The position numbers were made by a program, and so were the translations under genes. The notes beneath the pieces are model-generated. The model was not told where the DNA came from. It worked only from the letters and a program-made list of their open reading frames with translations, and did no database searches. From assembly GCA_014656015.1 (NCBI GenBank), contig BNBP01000010.1:62001-126000 (forward strand): 64,000 bases of DNA, given 5' to 3'. This document shows, piece by piece, positions 16,207 through 24,799 of this stretch (position 1 is its first letter; each line of letters starts with the position of its first letter). The stretch comes from Streptomyces griseoaurantiacus. GTDB lineage: Bacteria; Actinomycetota; Actinomycetes; Streptomycetales; Streptomycetaceae.

Positions 16207-17041
16207 GCACGACTCCGACCACGAGCCGGAGGAGCGAGGGCTCCCCCTCGACGAGGACGCCGCGTGGGCGGCGATCGTCGCGGGGTACGGCGAGGAGCCG
16301 CCGGACCCGCCCGGCGCGAAACCGTTCAAACCGTTCCGGCCGGTGAGACCGGTCCGCCCGGTGGAGAACGTCCCCCTGCCGGAGCCGCCGGGCCCGGCGG
16401 CCGGGGCGGGGGCTGCGGAGGGAACGGGCGAGGCCGGCGGGGCCGACGCGGCCGGTGGGACCACGGCGGCGACTGGGCCCGGTGCCTCGGGTGAGACTGC
16501 GGAATCCGGCGGGCCCGGCGGGCCCACCGGCCCCGGCGCGGTCACGACGCCCGGCGGGATCGGCACGCCCGGCGTGGCCGGCCTCCCCGCCGGCGCCGGT
16601 GCGGCCGGGCCCGCCGGTCCGGGTGCGGGAAACGGTGAGGAACCGGACGGCCGCGAGGCCCCCGCGGCGGGGGACGGCGGGCCGTCGCGTACCGGTCTTC
16701 CCGGCGCACCGCTGGGCGGTTCGATCTCCTTCGCGCCCGGTGTCGGGCCGCGGGACTACTCCCCTCCGGAGGGGCCCGGCGGGGAGGACGACGAGGGGCA
16801 CTTCGTGCCGCCGGAGCCGCCGCCGCTGCCCGCCTCCGACACCACGGCACGGTTCGCCTGGCTCGGCGCGATCGGCGGCCCGATCCTGCTCCTGATCGCC
16901 GTGCTGCTCGGCTGGGACATGACCTGGTGGCTCACCACCGCCTGCATCGGCGGCTTCCTCGGCGGCTGCGCCACGCTGGTGATGCGCATGCACCCCGGCG
17001 ACGAGGACGAGGACGACCCCGGCCGGGGCGCGGTGGTCTGA
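16199..17041 (+). CDS. Pro/Gly-rich protein with two C-terminal membrane helices
   Basis: This 280-residue protein has no recognised domain. About 200 residues of low-complexity Gly, Ala and Pro sequence with acidic ends lead to two membrane helices near the C-terminus (GPILLLIAVLLGWDMTWWL, then CIGGFLGGCATLVMRM) and an acidic tail (DEDEDD). The start is GTG 16199, inside the 3' end of the esterase gene, which indicates translational coupling. The disordered N-terminal part is probably cytoplasmic. The function is unknown. Confidence 0.8.
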   Translation: MAEHDSDHEPEERGLPLDEDAAWAAIVAGYGEEPPDPPGAKPFKPFRPVRPVRPVENVPLPEPPGPAAGAGAAEGTGEAGGADAAGGTTAATGPGASGETAESGGPGGPTGPGAVTTPGGIGTPGVAGLPAGAGAAGPAGPGAGNGEEPDGREAPAAGDGGPSRTGLPGAPLGGSISFAPGVGPRDYSPPEGPGGEDDEGHFVPPEPPPLPASDTTARFAWLGAIGGPILLLIAVLLGWDMTWWLTTACIGGFLGGCATLVMRMHPGDEDEDDPGRGAVV

Positions 17042-17078
17042 CGGCGGGAGCCCTCCGGACGGCCCTCGCGCCGGGGGC

Positions 17079-17837
17079 TCAGCCGGTGGGCGGGAGTCGC
17101 AGGGCGGCGAGGACCGGAAGGTGGTCGCTGGCCGCCCTCAGGTCCCGCTCGCTCACCCCCGGGTGACCGAGCGGCACGCCGCAGCCGAGGACCTCCACGC
17201 CCTTGCTGGTGAAGAGCGCGTCGATGCGGCCGTGCGGTTCCGTACGGGTCCAGGTGTGCTCCTCGCCCCACGGCGCGACGGTCCGGCAGTCCCGCAGCTC
17301 GGCCGCGATACGGCGGAAGGTGCGGCCGGTGGGGTCCTCGTTGAGGTCGCCGCCGGCCAGGACGTGCGGGGTGCCGAGGGCGGCGACCCGGTCGAGGAGC
17401 AGGCCGCCCTGTTCGTACCGCTCCCGCTCCTGGAGCGAGAGGTGGCAGCTCAGGACGCCGAGCCGGGTGCCGCCGAAACGGACGACCGCGGTGGCCAGGC
17501 CGCGGCGGTGCTGCCCGGGGGTGAGCGGCAGCAGGACGTCCTCGGTGCGCTCGACGGTGGCGCGCAGGGAGCACAGCAGGGCCGGTCCCGCGGCGGTGCC
17601 GCCGCCGGAGAGCATGACGAGCCCGGAGGCGGCGGCCACGCGGGCCAGTTTCTTGCGCCAGCGGAAGAAGCGGGGGGCCTCCTGGAGGAGGACGAGGTCC
17701 GGGGCGCAGGCGGTGAGGACGCGGGCGAGGGCGTCGGTGTCGTCCTTGAGGGAGCGGACGTTGTAGCTGAGGGCGCGGATGACGGCGGTGCCGTCGGGGT
17801 CCGTGCCGGAGGCGGGCAGCGGGGCTGTGGTCGGCAT
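17079..17837 (-). CDS. Endonuclease/exonuclease/phosphatase family protein
   Basis: This 252-residue EEP-fold metal hydrolase shows ALSYNVRSLKDD, LVLLQEAPRFF (metal-binding Glu), GVLSCHLSLQERER, LAGGDLNEDPTGR (D-x-N), RIDALFTSKGVEV and the terminal ASDHLPVLA (catalytic D-H pair). There is no signal peptide, so it is probably cytoplasmic. The start is ATG 17837. Substrates in this fold range from DNA to phospholipids and inositol phosphates; the sequence does not decide among them. It lies downstream of glkA, separated by a strong hairpin. Confidence 0.88.
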   Translation of the reverse strand: MPTTAPLPASGTDPDGTAVIRALSYNVRSLKDDTDALARVLTACAPDLVLLQEAPRFFRWRKKLARVAAASGLVMLSGGGTAAGPALLCSLRATVERTEDVLLPLTPGQHRRGLATAVVRFGGTRLGVLSCHLSLQERERYEQGGLLLDRVAALGTPHVLAGGDLNEDPTGRTFRRIAAELRDCRTVAPWGEEHTWTRTEPHGRIDALFTSKGVEVLGCGVPLGHPGVSERDLRAASDHLPVLAALRLPPTG

Positions 17838-17883
17838 GGTGATCAAGATACGCCGCGCCGGTCCGGGGCCGGAGACGTTCTCG

Positions 17884-17937
17884 CCCCCGCCGCCCCTGCC
17901 CTCCCCGGTCCGGCCGGGAGGGCAGGGGCGGCGGGGG
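17884..17937 (-). terminator. Strong 21-bp hairpin downstream of glkA
   Basis: The arms at 17884-17904 and 17917-17937 are perfectly complementary over 21 bp with a 12-base loop. The hairpin lies 23 bp after the glucokinase stop and before the start of the phosphatase gene in the same direction. It should isolate the two genes. No U-run follows. Confidence 0.85.
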
Positions 17938-17959
17938 GGGAAGCCCTGCCGACGGCCCG

Positions 17960-18913
17960 TCACATGACGGGGTCGGGCTCCCGGGCGAGGTCGGCCGCGC
18001 CGACGAGGCCCGCCTTGTTGCCCAGTTGGGCGGCGATCACGTCGGCGACGGGGCGCCAGTTGCCGCCGACCAGCCAGCGCTTGTACGACTTGCGGATCGG
18101 GTCGAGGACCAGGTCGCCCTCGTCCGACAGGCCGCCGCCCACGATGAACGCCGAGGGGTCGAACAGCGAGGCCAGGTCGGCCAGACCCGCGCCCACCCAG
18201 CGGGCCAGCTCGCGGTAGGAGTCCACCGCCACCGGGCAGCCCTGCCGCGCGGCCACCGAGACGTGCTTGCCCTCGATGCCGTCGGGGGTGCCGTCGCCGA
18301 GGGCGAGCAGGATGTCCGCGCGCTCCGGCGTCGCGTTGGCCCGCTGCTTCGCGTACCGCACGAGCGCCCGCCCGGAGGCGTACTGCTCCCAGCAGCCCTG
18401 GCTGCCGCAGCCGCACAGCAGCCCGTCGGGCACCATGCGGATGTGGCCGAACTCGGCCGCCACCCCGAAGTGCCCGCGACGCAGCTTGTTGCCGATGATG
18501 ATGCCGCCACCGAGACCCGTGCCGAGCGTGATGCAGATGACGTTGCGGTGGCCCGCGCCCGCCCCGAACTTGTACTCGCCCCAGGCCGCCGCGTTCGCGT
18601 CGTTCTCCACGACGACCGGCAGCCCGACCCGGGCCTCGACCTTCTCCTTGAGCGGCTCCTGCCGCCAGTCGATGTTCGGCGCGAAGTAGACCGTCGACCG
18701 CTGCCGGTTGACGTAACCGGCGGCACCGATACCCACCCCGACGATCTCGTGCCCGGCCCGCGCGCCCTCCACCGAGGCGGCGATGGCGTCCACGATGGCC
18801 TCGGGTGTGGTGGGGGTCGGCACCTTGAAGGTGGAAAGGATGTTGCCTTCCTCATCGACCACGCCGGCCGCGATCTTCGTGCCGCCGATGTCGACGCCGA
18901 TGGTGAGTCCCAT
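17960..18913 (-). CDS. glkA: ROK-family glucokinase
   Basis: This 317-residue enzyme phosphorylates glucose using ATP. In Streptomyces, GlkA is also known to be required for carbon catabolite repression. The ATP phosphate loop is IGVDIGGTKIAAG. The sugar-binding segment includes VENDANAAAWGE, and LGTGLGGGIIIG lies between the domains. The ROK zinc motif is EFGHIRMV followed by CGCGSQGCWEQYASG (His plus three Cys). The start is ATG 18913. The gene ends at the hairpin 17884-17937. The orthologue in S. coelicolor is SCO2126, from memory. Confidence 0.96.
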   Translation of the reverse strand: MGLTIGVDIGGTKIAAGVVDEEGNILSTFKVPTPTTPEAIVDAIAASVEGARAGHEIVGVGIGAAGYVNRQRSTVYFAPNIDWRQEPLKEKVEARVGLPVVVENDANAAAWGEYKFGAGAGHRNVICITLGTGLGGGIIIGNKLRRGHFGVAAEFGHIRMVPDGLLCGCGSQGCWEQYASGRALVRYAKQRANATPERADILLALGDGTPDGIEGKHVSVAARQGCPVAVDSYRELARWVGAGLADLASLFDPSAFIVGGGLSDEGDLVLDPIRKSYKRWLVGGNWRPVADVIAAQLGNKAGLVGAADLAREPDPVM

Positions 18914-18968
18914 GAATCCCTCAGTTCCGGTCGAGCCCCGCTAGGGCCAACCGTACCCGAGGGCGGTG

Positions 18969-19634
18969 TCACTCCACGTCGATGTGCTCGCCGGGGCCGG
19001 GCCCCTCGTCGTCCTTCCGGAGGTCGGTTGCCTGGTCACGGGCGGTCCAGCGGCTCTCCTGCGCCTGGACGGCGCTGCGGTAGGCGGCGAGCAGCTCGGT
19101 GCCCGCGGCGGCGAGGTGGTCGAAGACGTCGGGGTTGCGCTCGATGACCGGTTCCACGACCGCGCGGGCCTGCCGCACCACCTGGCCGACCACCTGCTGG
19201 GCCGCGCCGGAGGCCGCGGCGCCGAGCAGCGGCGACTGGAGGCCGGAGAGCTTGTCGGCGACGGTGTCGACGAGCCGGCGCAGTTCCTCGGCGGCCGATC
19301 CGGGCGGGGCCCCGTACCGCTCCTTGCGGCGGGCCTTCTCCTCGGCGAGGTCCTCGGCGACGGCGGTGGCCCAGGCGTCGGCGTCGCTCACGCGCGGCCG
19401 GCCCGTCCCGCCGCCTGGGGCCGGCTCCCGCTCGGCCTCGCGGGCGGTGCCGTCGGTGTCGGCGGTGTTGCCTGCGTCGGCGGTGCCGTCGGCGTCGGCG
19501 GTGTTGCCTGCGTTGGCGGTGCTGTCGGCGTTGGCGGTGCTGTCGGCGTTGCCGCCCTTGACACCCTCGTCCCCCTTGTTGCCGTTGCCCTTGTCGGCAT
19601 CGTCGGCCTCGGGAGGGCGGCGCTCATCGCTCAT
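18969..19634 (-). CDS. DUF5304-like protein with internal tandem repeat
   Basis: This 221-residue protein begins with about 80 disordered, acidic residues. They contain short repeats of the type ADSTANA/ADGTADAGNTAD, encoded by imperfect tandem DNA repeats at about 19444-19552. The conserved C-terminal part includes WATAVAEDLAEEKARRKERY, AAEELRRLVDTVADKLSGLQ and a helical region QQVVGQVVRQARAVVEPVIE. It resembles a family of Streptomyces proteins of unknown function next to glkA. The start is ATG 19634 with CAGGAG upstream. No signal peptide or membrane segment is seen. Confidence 0.75.
   Translation of the reverse strand: MSDERRPPEADDADKGNGNKGDEGVKGGNADSTANADSTANAGNTADADGTADAGNTADTDGTAREAEREPAPGGGTGRPRVSDADAWATAVAEDLAEEKARRKERYGAPPGSAAEELRRLVDTVADKLSGLQSPLLGAAASGAAQQVVGQVVRQARAVVEPVIERNPDVFDHLAAAGTELLAAYRSAVQAQESRWTARDQATDLRKDDEGPGPGEHIDVE
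19444..19552 (-). repeat. Imperfect tandem repeats coding for the Asn/Ala/Asp/Thr-rich region
   Basis: Repeats of about 18-21 bp built from GTCGGCG, GCGGTG and TTGCCTGCG elements code for alternating ADST, ANA and GNTADADGTA segments. All periods are multiples of three, so copy changes keep the frame. Confidence 0.7.
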
Positions 19635-19668
19635 GGCGGACTCCTGACTGCGTCTCGTCCCTTCGACG

Positions 19669-20883
19669 TTACCCGAACCGCCCCGGCCACAACGCCGGAT
19701 CGGGGGCGAACCGGACGCGCAGCTCGCCCTCGCGCAGGGCCGCGCCCACGACGGTGCAGCGGCGCAGCGCGGAGGGGAGCGGAACGATGCGGTCAAGGCG
19801 GCCGACGGTGAGGATCAGTTCGTCGCCGCGCCGGACCAGATCCAGTTCCTCCCGCACGGCACCGGGCAGCGGGAGGTGCCAGACGAGGAGGGGGCCGGCA
19901 CCGTCCCCGTCCACGCCGGCCGGCTCCTCGGTGACGGGCCACTCGACGGCGCCCGGCGGCGCTTCCCGCGGCGCGGGCACGGGGAGGTCCAGCGCGCTCA
20001 GGTCCTCGGTGCCGCGCGGATCGCGCCCGAGGTGCGGGACGGCGTGGACGGCGGCGGTGCCGTACGTGTCCCCCCACTCCTCCAGGGTCTTGCGCTGCTG
20101 TACGGCGGGGCCGGCCAGCCAGGTGTCCGAACCGGGCTCGGGCAGCACCCGGTTGGCGAGCACGGCGTCCAGGCGCAGGGCGCGCAGGGCGAGCCCGGTG
20201 GTCGCGGCGCGCACCGCCTCGGCGCCGGCCGGGCCGGGTTCGGCCACCAGCCAGGCGGTGGTGCCGGGGTCGGCGAGCACGGCCTCGGTCGCGCCGAGGG
20301 CCGTGTCCCAGCGGGCGGCGGCCTCGTAGAGCCGCTCGGTGGGCACGGGGACGCCCGCGAGCCGGCCGAGCAACGGCCGCAGCGCGCGGGCGGCCTGCCG
20401 CTCCGGCGGCAGCAGCCGGCGCAGATAGCGGCGGAGCTGTTCGGGCAGGGCGAGCAGGGCCAGGGCGTCGGGGGCGGGCGGCAGGTCGACGACGACCAGG
20501 TCGTGGTCGTCCGCGTGCGCGGCCTCGCGGAGCGCGCTCAGCAGGGCGAGCGCGGTGGCGCCCGGCAGCGGGGTGAGTTCCTCGGCGTCCAGGCGGGCGG
20601 CGCCGAGCAGGTCGAGGGCGGAGGCGGCCCGGGTCTGCAGGGCGAGGAGGTCCTCGCGGAAGCGGGTGTCGGCATCGGGCCGCAGGACGGTGAGGTGCGG
20701 CACCCCTGCGACGGGTCGGGGGCTGGCGCCGGTGACGGTGCCGAGCACGGCACCGGGGGTGTCGGCGGGGTCGGCGGACAGCAGCAGCGTGCGGACGCCG
20801 AGGCGGGCGGCGCGCAGTGCGGCGCCGGCGGCGACGGTGGTCCGGCCGGAGCCGCCGGGGCCGGTGACGAGGAGGGTGCGCAA
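19669..20883 (-). CDS. ArsA-like P-loop ATPase
   Basis: This 404-residue protein of the ArsA/GET3 ATPase group has the deviant P-loop LVTGPGGSGRTTVAA at the N-terminus, switch regions LLLSADPADTPGAVLG and LVVVDLPPAPDALALLALPEQ, and a C-terminal domain with LILTVGRLDRIVPLPSALRRC resembling the small ArsA HSP20-like domain. The start is TTG 20883, directly before RTLLVTGPGG. A weak GAGG precedes it, and the upstream frame is low-complexity. Streptomyces members are not linked to arsenic genes, and none are near. The client of this ATPase is unknown. Confidence 0.8.
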   Translation of the reverse strand: MRTLLVTGPGGSGRTTVAAGAALRAARLGVRTLLLSADPADTPGAVLGTVTGASPRPVAGVPHLTVLRPDADTRFREDLLALQTRAASALDLLGAARLDAEELTPLPGATALALLSALREAAHADDHDLVVVDLPPAPDALALLALPEQLRRYLRRLLPPERQAARALRPLLGRLAGVPVPTERLYEAAARWDTALGATEAVLADPGTTAWLVAEPGPAGAEAVRAATTGLALRALRLDAVLANRVLPEPGSDTWLAGPAVQQRKTLEEWGDTYGTAAVHAVPHLGRDPRGTEDLSALDLPVPAPREAPPGAVEWPVTEEPAGVDGDGAGPLLVWHLPLPGAVREELDLVRRGDELILTVGRLDRIVPLPSALRRCTVVGAALREGELRVRFAPDPALWPGRFG

Positions 20884-21057
20884 AGTGGGGCCCTCGGGCT
20901 CGGGACGGATGCGGGTGGCGGGTGCGGAGGGCGGGTGCGGAGGGCGGCTGCCCGGGCGGGTGCGGATACGGGAAGCCTGCCTCGCGCGGCTGCCGCGCAC
21001 CGCCGGCGGCGGCGGGCGGGCCGCGCGGTGCACCCGCCACCGCGCCGCCCCGCGCGC

Positions 21058-21147
21058 CCGGCTACCGGCTACCGGCTACCGGCTACCGGCTACCGGCTAC
21101 CGGCTACCGGCTACCGGCTACCGGCTACCGGCTACCGGCTACCGGCT
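21058..21147. repeat. 7-bp tandem repeat, about 12 copies
   Basis: GCTACCG is repeated without error about twelve times between 21061 and 21147. The unit next to the SRPBCC gene provides its stop codon (CTA on the + strand at 21139, TAG in the gene). The array lies in the 255-bp gap upstream of the ArsA-like gene. Confidence 0.97.
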
Positions 21148-21579
21148 GGATTCCACCCGCTTCTTGAGGCCGGCCAGGGCCCGGTCGATGATGACCTTCT
21201 CCGCCTTGCGCTTGATCATGCCGAGCATCGGGATCTTGACGTCCACGGTGAGCTGGTACGTCACCTCCGTGGCCCCCGTGCCGGCGGGCTTGAGGAGGTA
21301 GGAGCCGTCCAGCGAGCGCAGCATCTGCGACTTCACCAGCGTCCAGGAGACCTCGTGCTCGGAGCCCCAGGTGTACGCGAGCACCTGGTCGTCCTTGATC
21401 GCGCCCGCGTCCATCACGAGGCGCACCTGCTCCGCGCGCCCCTGTCCGTCCGTCGCGAGGACCTCCGCCTCCTTCACCTCACCCGTCCAGTCCGGGTAGC
21501 GGGCGAAGTCGGCGATCACCCCCATGACGTCGGCCGGTGCCGCCTCGATCGTGATGCTCGAGCTGGTGTGTTCCGCCAT
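21139..21579 (-). CDS. SRPBCC (START-like) family protein
   Basis: This 146-residue single-domain protein has the polyketide-cyclase/dehydrase SRPBCC fold: SITIEAAPADVMGVIADFARYPDWTGEVKEAEV at its start (given here as a description), then SEHEVSWTLVKSQMLRSLDG, TEVTYQLTVDVKIPMLGM, and a C-terminal helix KAEKVIIDRALAGLKKRVE. These proteins bind hydrophobic ligands, and no ligand can be named here. The start is ATG 21579 with GGAGCC upstream. Its stop codon lies inside the 7-bp tandem repeat array. It probably forms an operon with the ArsA-like ATPase 255 bp downstream, unless the repeat separates them. Confidence 0.85.
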   Translation of the reverse strand: MAEHTSSSITIEAAPADVMGVIADFARYPDWTGEVKEAEVLATDGQGRAEQVRLVMDAGAIKDDQVLAYTWGSEHEVSWTLVKSQMLRSLDGSYLLKPAGTGATEVTYQLTVDVKIPMLGMIKRKAEKVIIDRALAGLKKRVESSR

Positions 21580-21734
21580 CGACGTGGCTCCTCCAGATGC
21601 GGTCCGGTGAGGGAGGGTGTGCGCGAAAGCGCACGTATGTGCAGCGGAAGGCTACCGCGCGGCGGCGATCTCGTTGCCACCGCGCCTCACGACCGGCCGC
21701 ACCACCGCTCCCGCTACCGCTCCCACCACCGTCT

Positions 21735-22541
21735 TCACCACTGAAGGGCCCACGGCCGTCCGGTCCGCGCGAAGTGGCCCACGTTCACGCATTCCGTGCC
21801 GCCGATCCGCATCCGCCGGGCCAGCGGCTGGTGGACGTGGCCGAAGAGCGCGTACCGCGGCCGGGTGCGCCGGATCGCGTCGAGCAGGGCCCGGCTGCCG
21901 CGCTCGAAGCGGCGCGCGACCGTGTCGTAGACGAGTTCGGGCACCTCGGGCGGGATGTGGGTGCACAGCACGTCCACCTCGCCCAGGGCCTCGACCTTCG
22001 CCGCGTACTCCTCGTCGCCGATCTCGAAGGGCGTCCGCATGGGGGTGCGCAGTCCGCCACCGACGAAGCCGAAGACCCGCCCGCCGATCTCCACCCGCTC
22101 GCCGTCGAGGACGCGGGTGCCGGGACCGGCGTATTCCGGCCACAGCGCGGGCATGTCGACATTGCCGTAGGTGGCGTACGTGGGGGTCGGGAAGGCGGCG
22201 AACAGTTCGGCGTACTGCCGCCGGACCGCCGACTCGATGGCAGTGGTCCGGTCGACGTCGAGCGCCTGCCAGAGCGAGGCGCCGAACTCGCGGGCCTCCT
22301 CGAAACGGCGGGCGGTGCGCAGTGCGACGACGCGGTCGGCGGCCTCGACGCCGAAGAGGTCGGGGAAGATGCCGCGCGAGTGGTCGGCGTAGTCCTGGAA
22401 GAGGATGAGGTCACCCAGGCACACCAGGGCGTCCGCGCCCTCCCCCGCCCGGGCCAGGTCGCGCGCGTTGCCGTGCACGTCGCTGACCACATGGATCCTG
22501 GTCTTGGGAGTTCTGCCGTCACCGCCGGGAGTCCGTGCCAT
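21735..22541 (-). CDS. Metallophosphoesterase
   Basis: This calcineurin-like phosphoesterase of about 268 residues carries the metal motifs RIHVVSDVHGNARDL (D-x-H), LVCLGDLILF (G-D), YATYGNVDMP (G-N-x-D), VLCTHIPPE and YALFGHVHQP (G-H-x-H). The start is ATG 22541. A TTG three codons upstream is possible. A promoter at 22550-22577 would begin transcription within a few bases of the ATG, so the message is probably leaderless. The substrate is unknown. Confidence 0.88.
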   Translation of the reverse strand: MARTPGGDGRTPKTRIHVVSDVHGNARDLARAGEGADALVCLGDLILFQDYADHSRGIFPDLFGVEAADRVVALRTARRFEEAREFGASLWQALDVDRTTAIESAVRRQYAELFAAFPTPTYATYGNVDMPALWPEYAGPGTRVLDGERVEIGGRVFGFVGGGLRTPMRTPFEIGDEEYAAKVEALGEVDVLCTHIPPEVPELVYDTVARRFERGSRALLDAIRRTRPRYALFGHVHQPLARRMRIGGTECVNVGHFARTGRPWALQW

Positions 22542-22549
22542 GGTGATCA

Positions 22550-22577
22550 AGGGTAGGCGGAGCGGAACGCTTGTGAA
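22550..22577 (-). promoter_or_regulatory. Promoter of the metallophosphoesterase gene
   Basis: The - strand reads TTCACA (22577-22572), a 16-bp spacer and TACCCT (22555-22550), close to the sigma-70 type consensus. The expected start lies two or three bases from the ATG at 22541. The rest of the divergent gap to 22842 holds no ORF. A TAACGT near 22710 may serve the acyl-CoA ligase gene. Confidence 0.5.
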
Positions 22578-22842
22578 CAGTCCGGGCCGAACCGGCGGTT
22601 ACTGGCCGGTTCTCGCCCGGCTGCACTACCGTGACCCCGGTGACGCCACGGCGTGTGACACACCGAACATCTCCCCGGGACCCCTGTCCCGGAACCATAC
22701 CGACGGGTAACGTCCAGGCGGTCCAGTCGTGCACAGGTTTCCGGCCATCGCGTTCGCCGGGTCCCGCGCACCCGCCCCAGCCTTGGACCGCACCGTCGCA
22801 GCACGACGTCGTGGCGTCGGTGCCCTATGAGGAGCAGCAGTC

Positions 22843-24639
22843 TTGCGCGAGTTCAGCCTTCCGGCTCTGTACGAGGTCCCCGCGGACGGCAATCTGACCG
22901 ACATCGTCCGCAGAAACGCCGCGCAGCATCCCGACGTGGCGGTCATCGCCCGCCGGACGGACAGCGGCTGGCAGGACGTCACGGCGACCGTGTTCCTCGA
23001 CGAGGTGCGGGCTGCGGCGAAGGGACTGATCGCCTCGGGCGTGCAGCCCGGCGACCGGGTGGGCCTGATGTCCCGTACGCGCTACGAGTGGACGCTGCTG
23101 GACTTCGCGATCTGGAGCGCGGGCGCGATCACCGTGCCGGTCTACGAGACCAGCTCCGCCGAGCAGGTGCAGTGGATCCTCGGCGACTCGGGCGCCACCG
23201 CCTGCCTCGTGGAGAGCGCGGCGCACGCGGCGGCCGTGGAGTCGGTGCGCGAGGCGCTGCCCGCGCTCAAGCACGTGTGGGGCATCGACGCCGGCGGGGT
23301 GGCGGAGCTGGAGCGCCTGGGCCGGGACGTCAGCGACGCCACGGTGGAGGAGCGCTCCTCGCTGGCCCGGGCGGACGACCCGGCGACCATCGTCTACACC
23401 AGCGGCACGACGGGCCGCCCCAAGGGCTGCGTCCTTACCCACCGCAGCTTCTTCGCCGAGTGCGGGAACGTGGTGGAGCGGCTGCGCCCGCTGTTCCGCA
23501 CCGGTGAGTGCTCGGTGCTGCTGTTCCTGCCCCTCGCCCACGTCTTCGGGCGGCTGGTGCAGGTGGCGCCGATGATGGCGCCGATCAAGCTGGGCTGTCT
23601 CCCCGACATCAAGAACCTCACCGACGAACTGGCCTCGTTCCGGCCCACGCTGATCCTCGGTGTGCCGCGCGTCTTCGAGAAGGTCTACAACTCGGCGCGC
23701 GCCAAGGCACAGGCCGAGGGCAAGGGGAAGATCTTCGACCGGGCGGCCGACACGGCGATCGCCTACAGCCGGGCGCTGGACAGCGCTTCAGGGCCCTCCC
23801 TCGGGCTGCGCATCCGGCACGCGGTCTTCGACAAGCTGGTCTACCGCAAGCTGCGGGCGGTGCTCGGCGGGCGCGGCGAGTACGCCATCTCCGGCGGCGC
23901 CCCGCTGGGCGAGCGGCTCGGCCACTTCTTCCGCGGCATCGGCTTCACGGTCCTGGAGGGCTACGGCCTGACGGAGTCCTGCGCGGCGACCGCGTTCAAC
24001 CCCTGGGACCGGCAGAAGATCGGCACGGTCGGACAGCCGCTGCCCGGTTCGGTCGTCCGCATAGCGGACGACGGCGAGGTGCTGCTGCACGGGGAGCACC
24101 TGTTCAAGGAGTACTGGAACAACGAGGCGGCGACCGCGGAGGCGCTGGCCGACGGCTGGTTCCACACGGGCGACGTCGGCACCCTCGACGAGGACGGCTA
24201 TCTGCGGATCACCGGGCGCAAGAAGGAGATCATCGTCACCGCCGGCGGCAAGAACGTCGCCCCCGCGGTGATCGAGGACCGCATCCGGGCGCACGCGCTG
24301 GTCGCCGAGTGCATGGTCGTGGGCGACGGGCGGCCGTTCGTGGGCGCCCTGGTCACCCTGGACGAGGAGTTCCTCGGCCGGTGGGCCGCCGAGCACGGGA
24401 AGCCCGCCGGGTCCACGGCGGCCTCGCTGCGGGAGGACCCGGATCTGCTCGCGGCGGTGCAGAGCGCGGTGGACGACGGGAACGCGGCGGTGTCCAAGGC
24501 CGAGTCGGTGCGCAAGTTCCGTGTGCTGCCGGGGCAGTTCACTGAGGAGTCGGGGCACCTGACGCCCTCGCTGAAGCTGAAGCGGGGCGTGGTCGCGAAG
24601 GACTTCGCGAGTGAGATCGAGGAGATTTACGCGCGGTGA
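22843..24639 (+). CDS. fadD: Long-chain fatty acid-CoA ligase (AMP-forming)
   Basis: This 598-residue ANL-superfamily enzyme activates fatty acids to acyl-CoA through an acyl-adenylate. Motifs in order: TIVYTSGTTGRPKGCVLTHR (P-loop A3, about residue 185), LPLAHVFGRL, YAISGGAPLGERLGHFF, VLEGYGLTESCAATAFNP (A5), GWFHTGDVGTLDEDGYL (A7), ITGRKKEIIVTAGGKNVAP (A8) and the C-terminal Lys in LTPSLKLKR (A10). The start is TTG 22843, eight bases after GAGGAG. Members of this set (FACL-like) are usually soluble or peripheral. It converges on the glycosyltransferase gene. Confidence 0.93.
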   Translation: MREFSLPALYEVPADGNLTDIVRRNAAQHPDVAVIARRTDSGWQDVTATVFLDEVRAAAKGLIASGVQPGDRVGLMSRTRYEWTLLDFAIWSAGAITVPVYETSSAEQVQWILGDSGATACLVESAAHAAAVESVREALPALKHVWGIDAGGVAELERLGRDVSDATVEERSSLARADDPATIVYTSGTTGRPKGCVLTHRSFFAECGNVVERLRPLFRTGECSVLLFLPLAHVFGRLVQVAPMMAPIKLGCLPDIKNLTDELASFRPTLILGVPRVFEKVYNSARAKAQAEGKGKIFDRAADTAIAYSRALDSASGPSLGLRIRHAVFDKLVYRKLRAVLGGRGEYAISGGAPLGERLGHFFRGIGFTVLEGYGLTESCAATAFNPWDRQKIGTVGQPLPGSVVRIADDGEVLLHGEHLFKEYWNNEAATAEALADGWFHTGDVGTLDEDGYLRITGRKKEIIVTAGGKNVAPAVIEDRIRAHALVAECMVVGDGRPFVGALVTLDEEFLGRWAAEHGKPAGSTAASLREDPDLLAAVQSAVDDGNAAVSKAESVRKFRVLPGQFTEESGHLTPSLKLKRGVVAKDFASEIEEIYAR

Positions 24640-24718
24640 CCCCGGCGGGGAACCGGTCGCGGTGACCGCGGCCGGACCCCGTTCGTGAAGGCCGTGCCCT
24701 GGCCGGAAACGGACGGCG

Positions 24719-24788
24719 GTGACCGCGGCTCCGTGACCGCCGCTCCGTGACCGCCGCTCCGTGACCGCCGCTCCGTGACCGCGGCTCC
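24719..24788. repeat. 14-bp tandem repeat, five copies
   Basis: Five direct copies of GTGACCGCSGCTCC lie head to tail between two convergent genes. The first and last copies have G at the variable position and the middle three have C. Confidence 0.95.
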
Positions 24789-24799
24789 GGAGAACAGCC

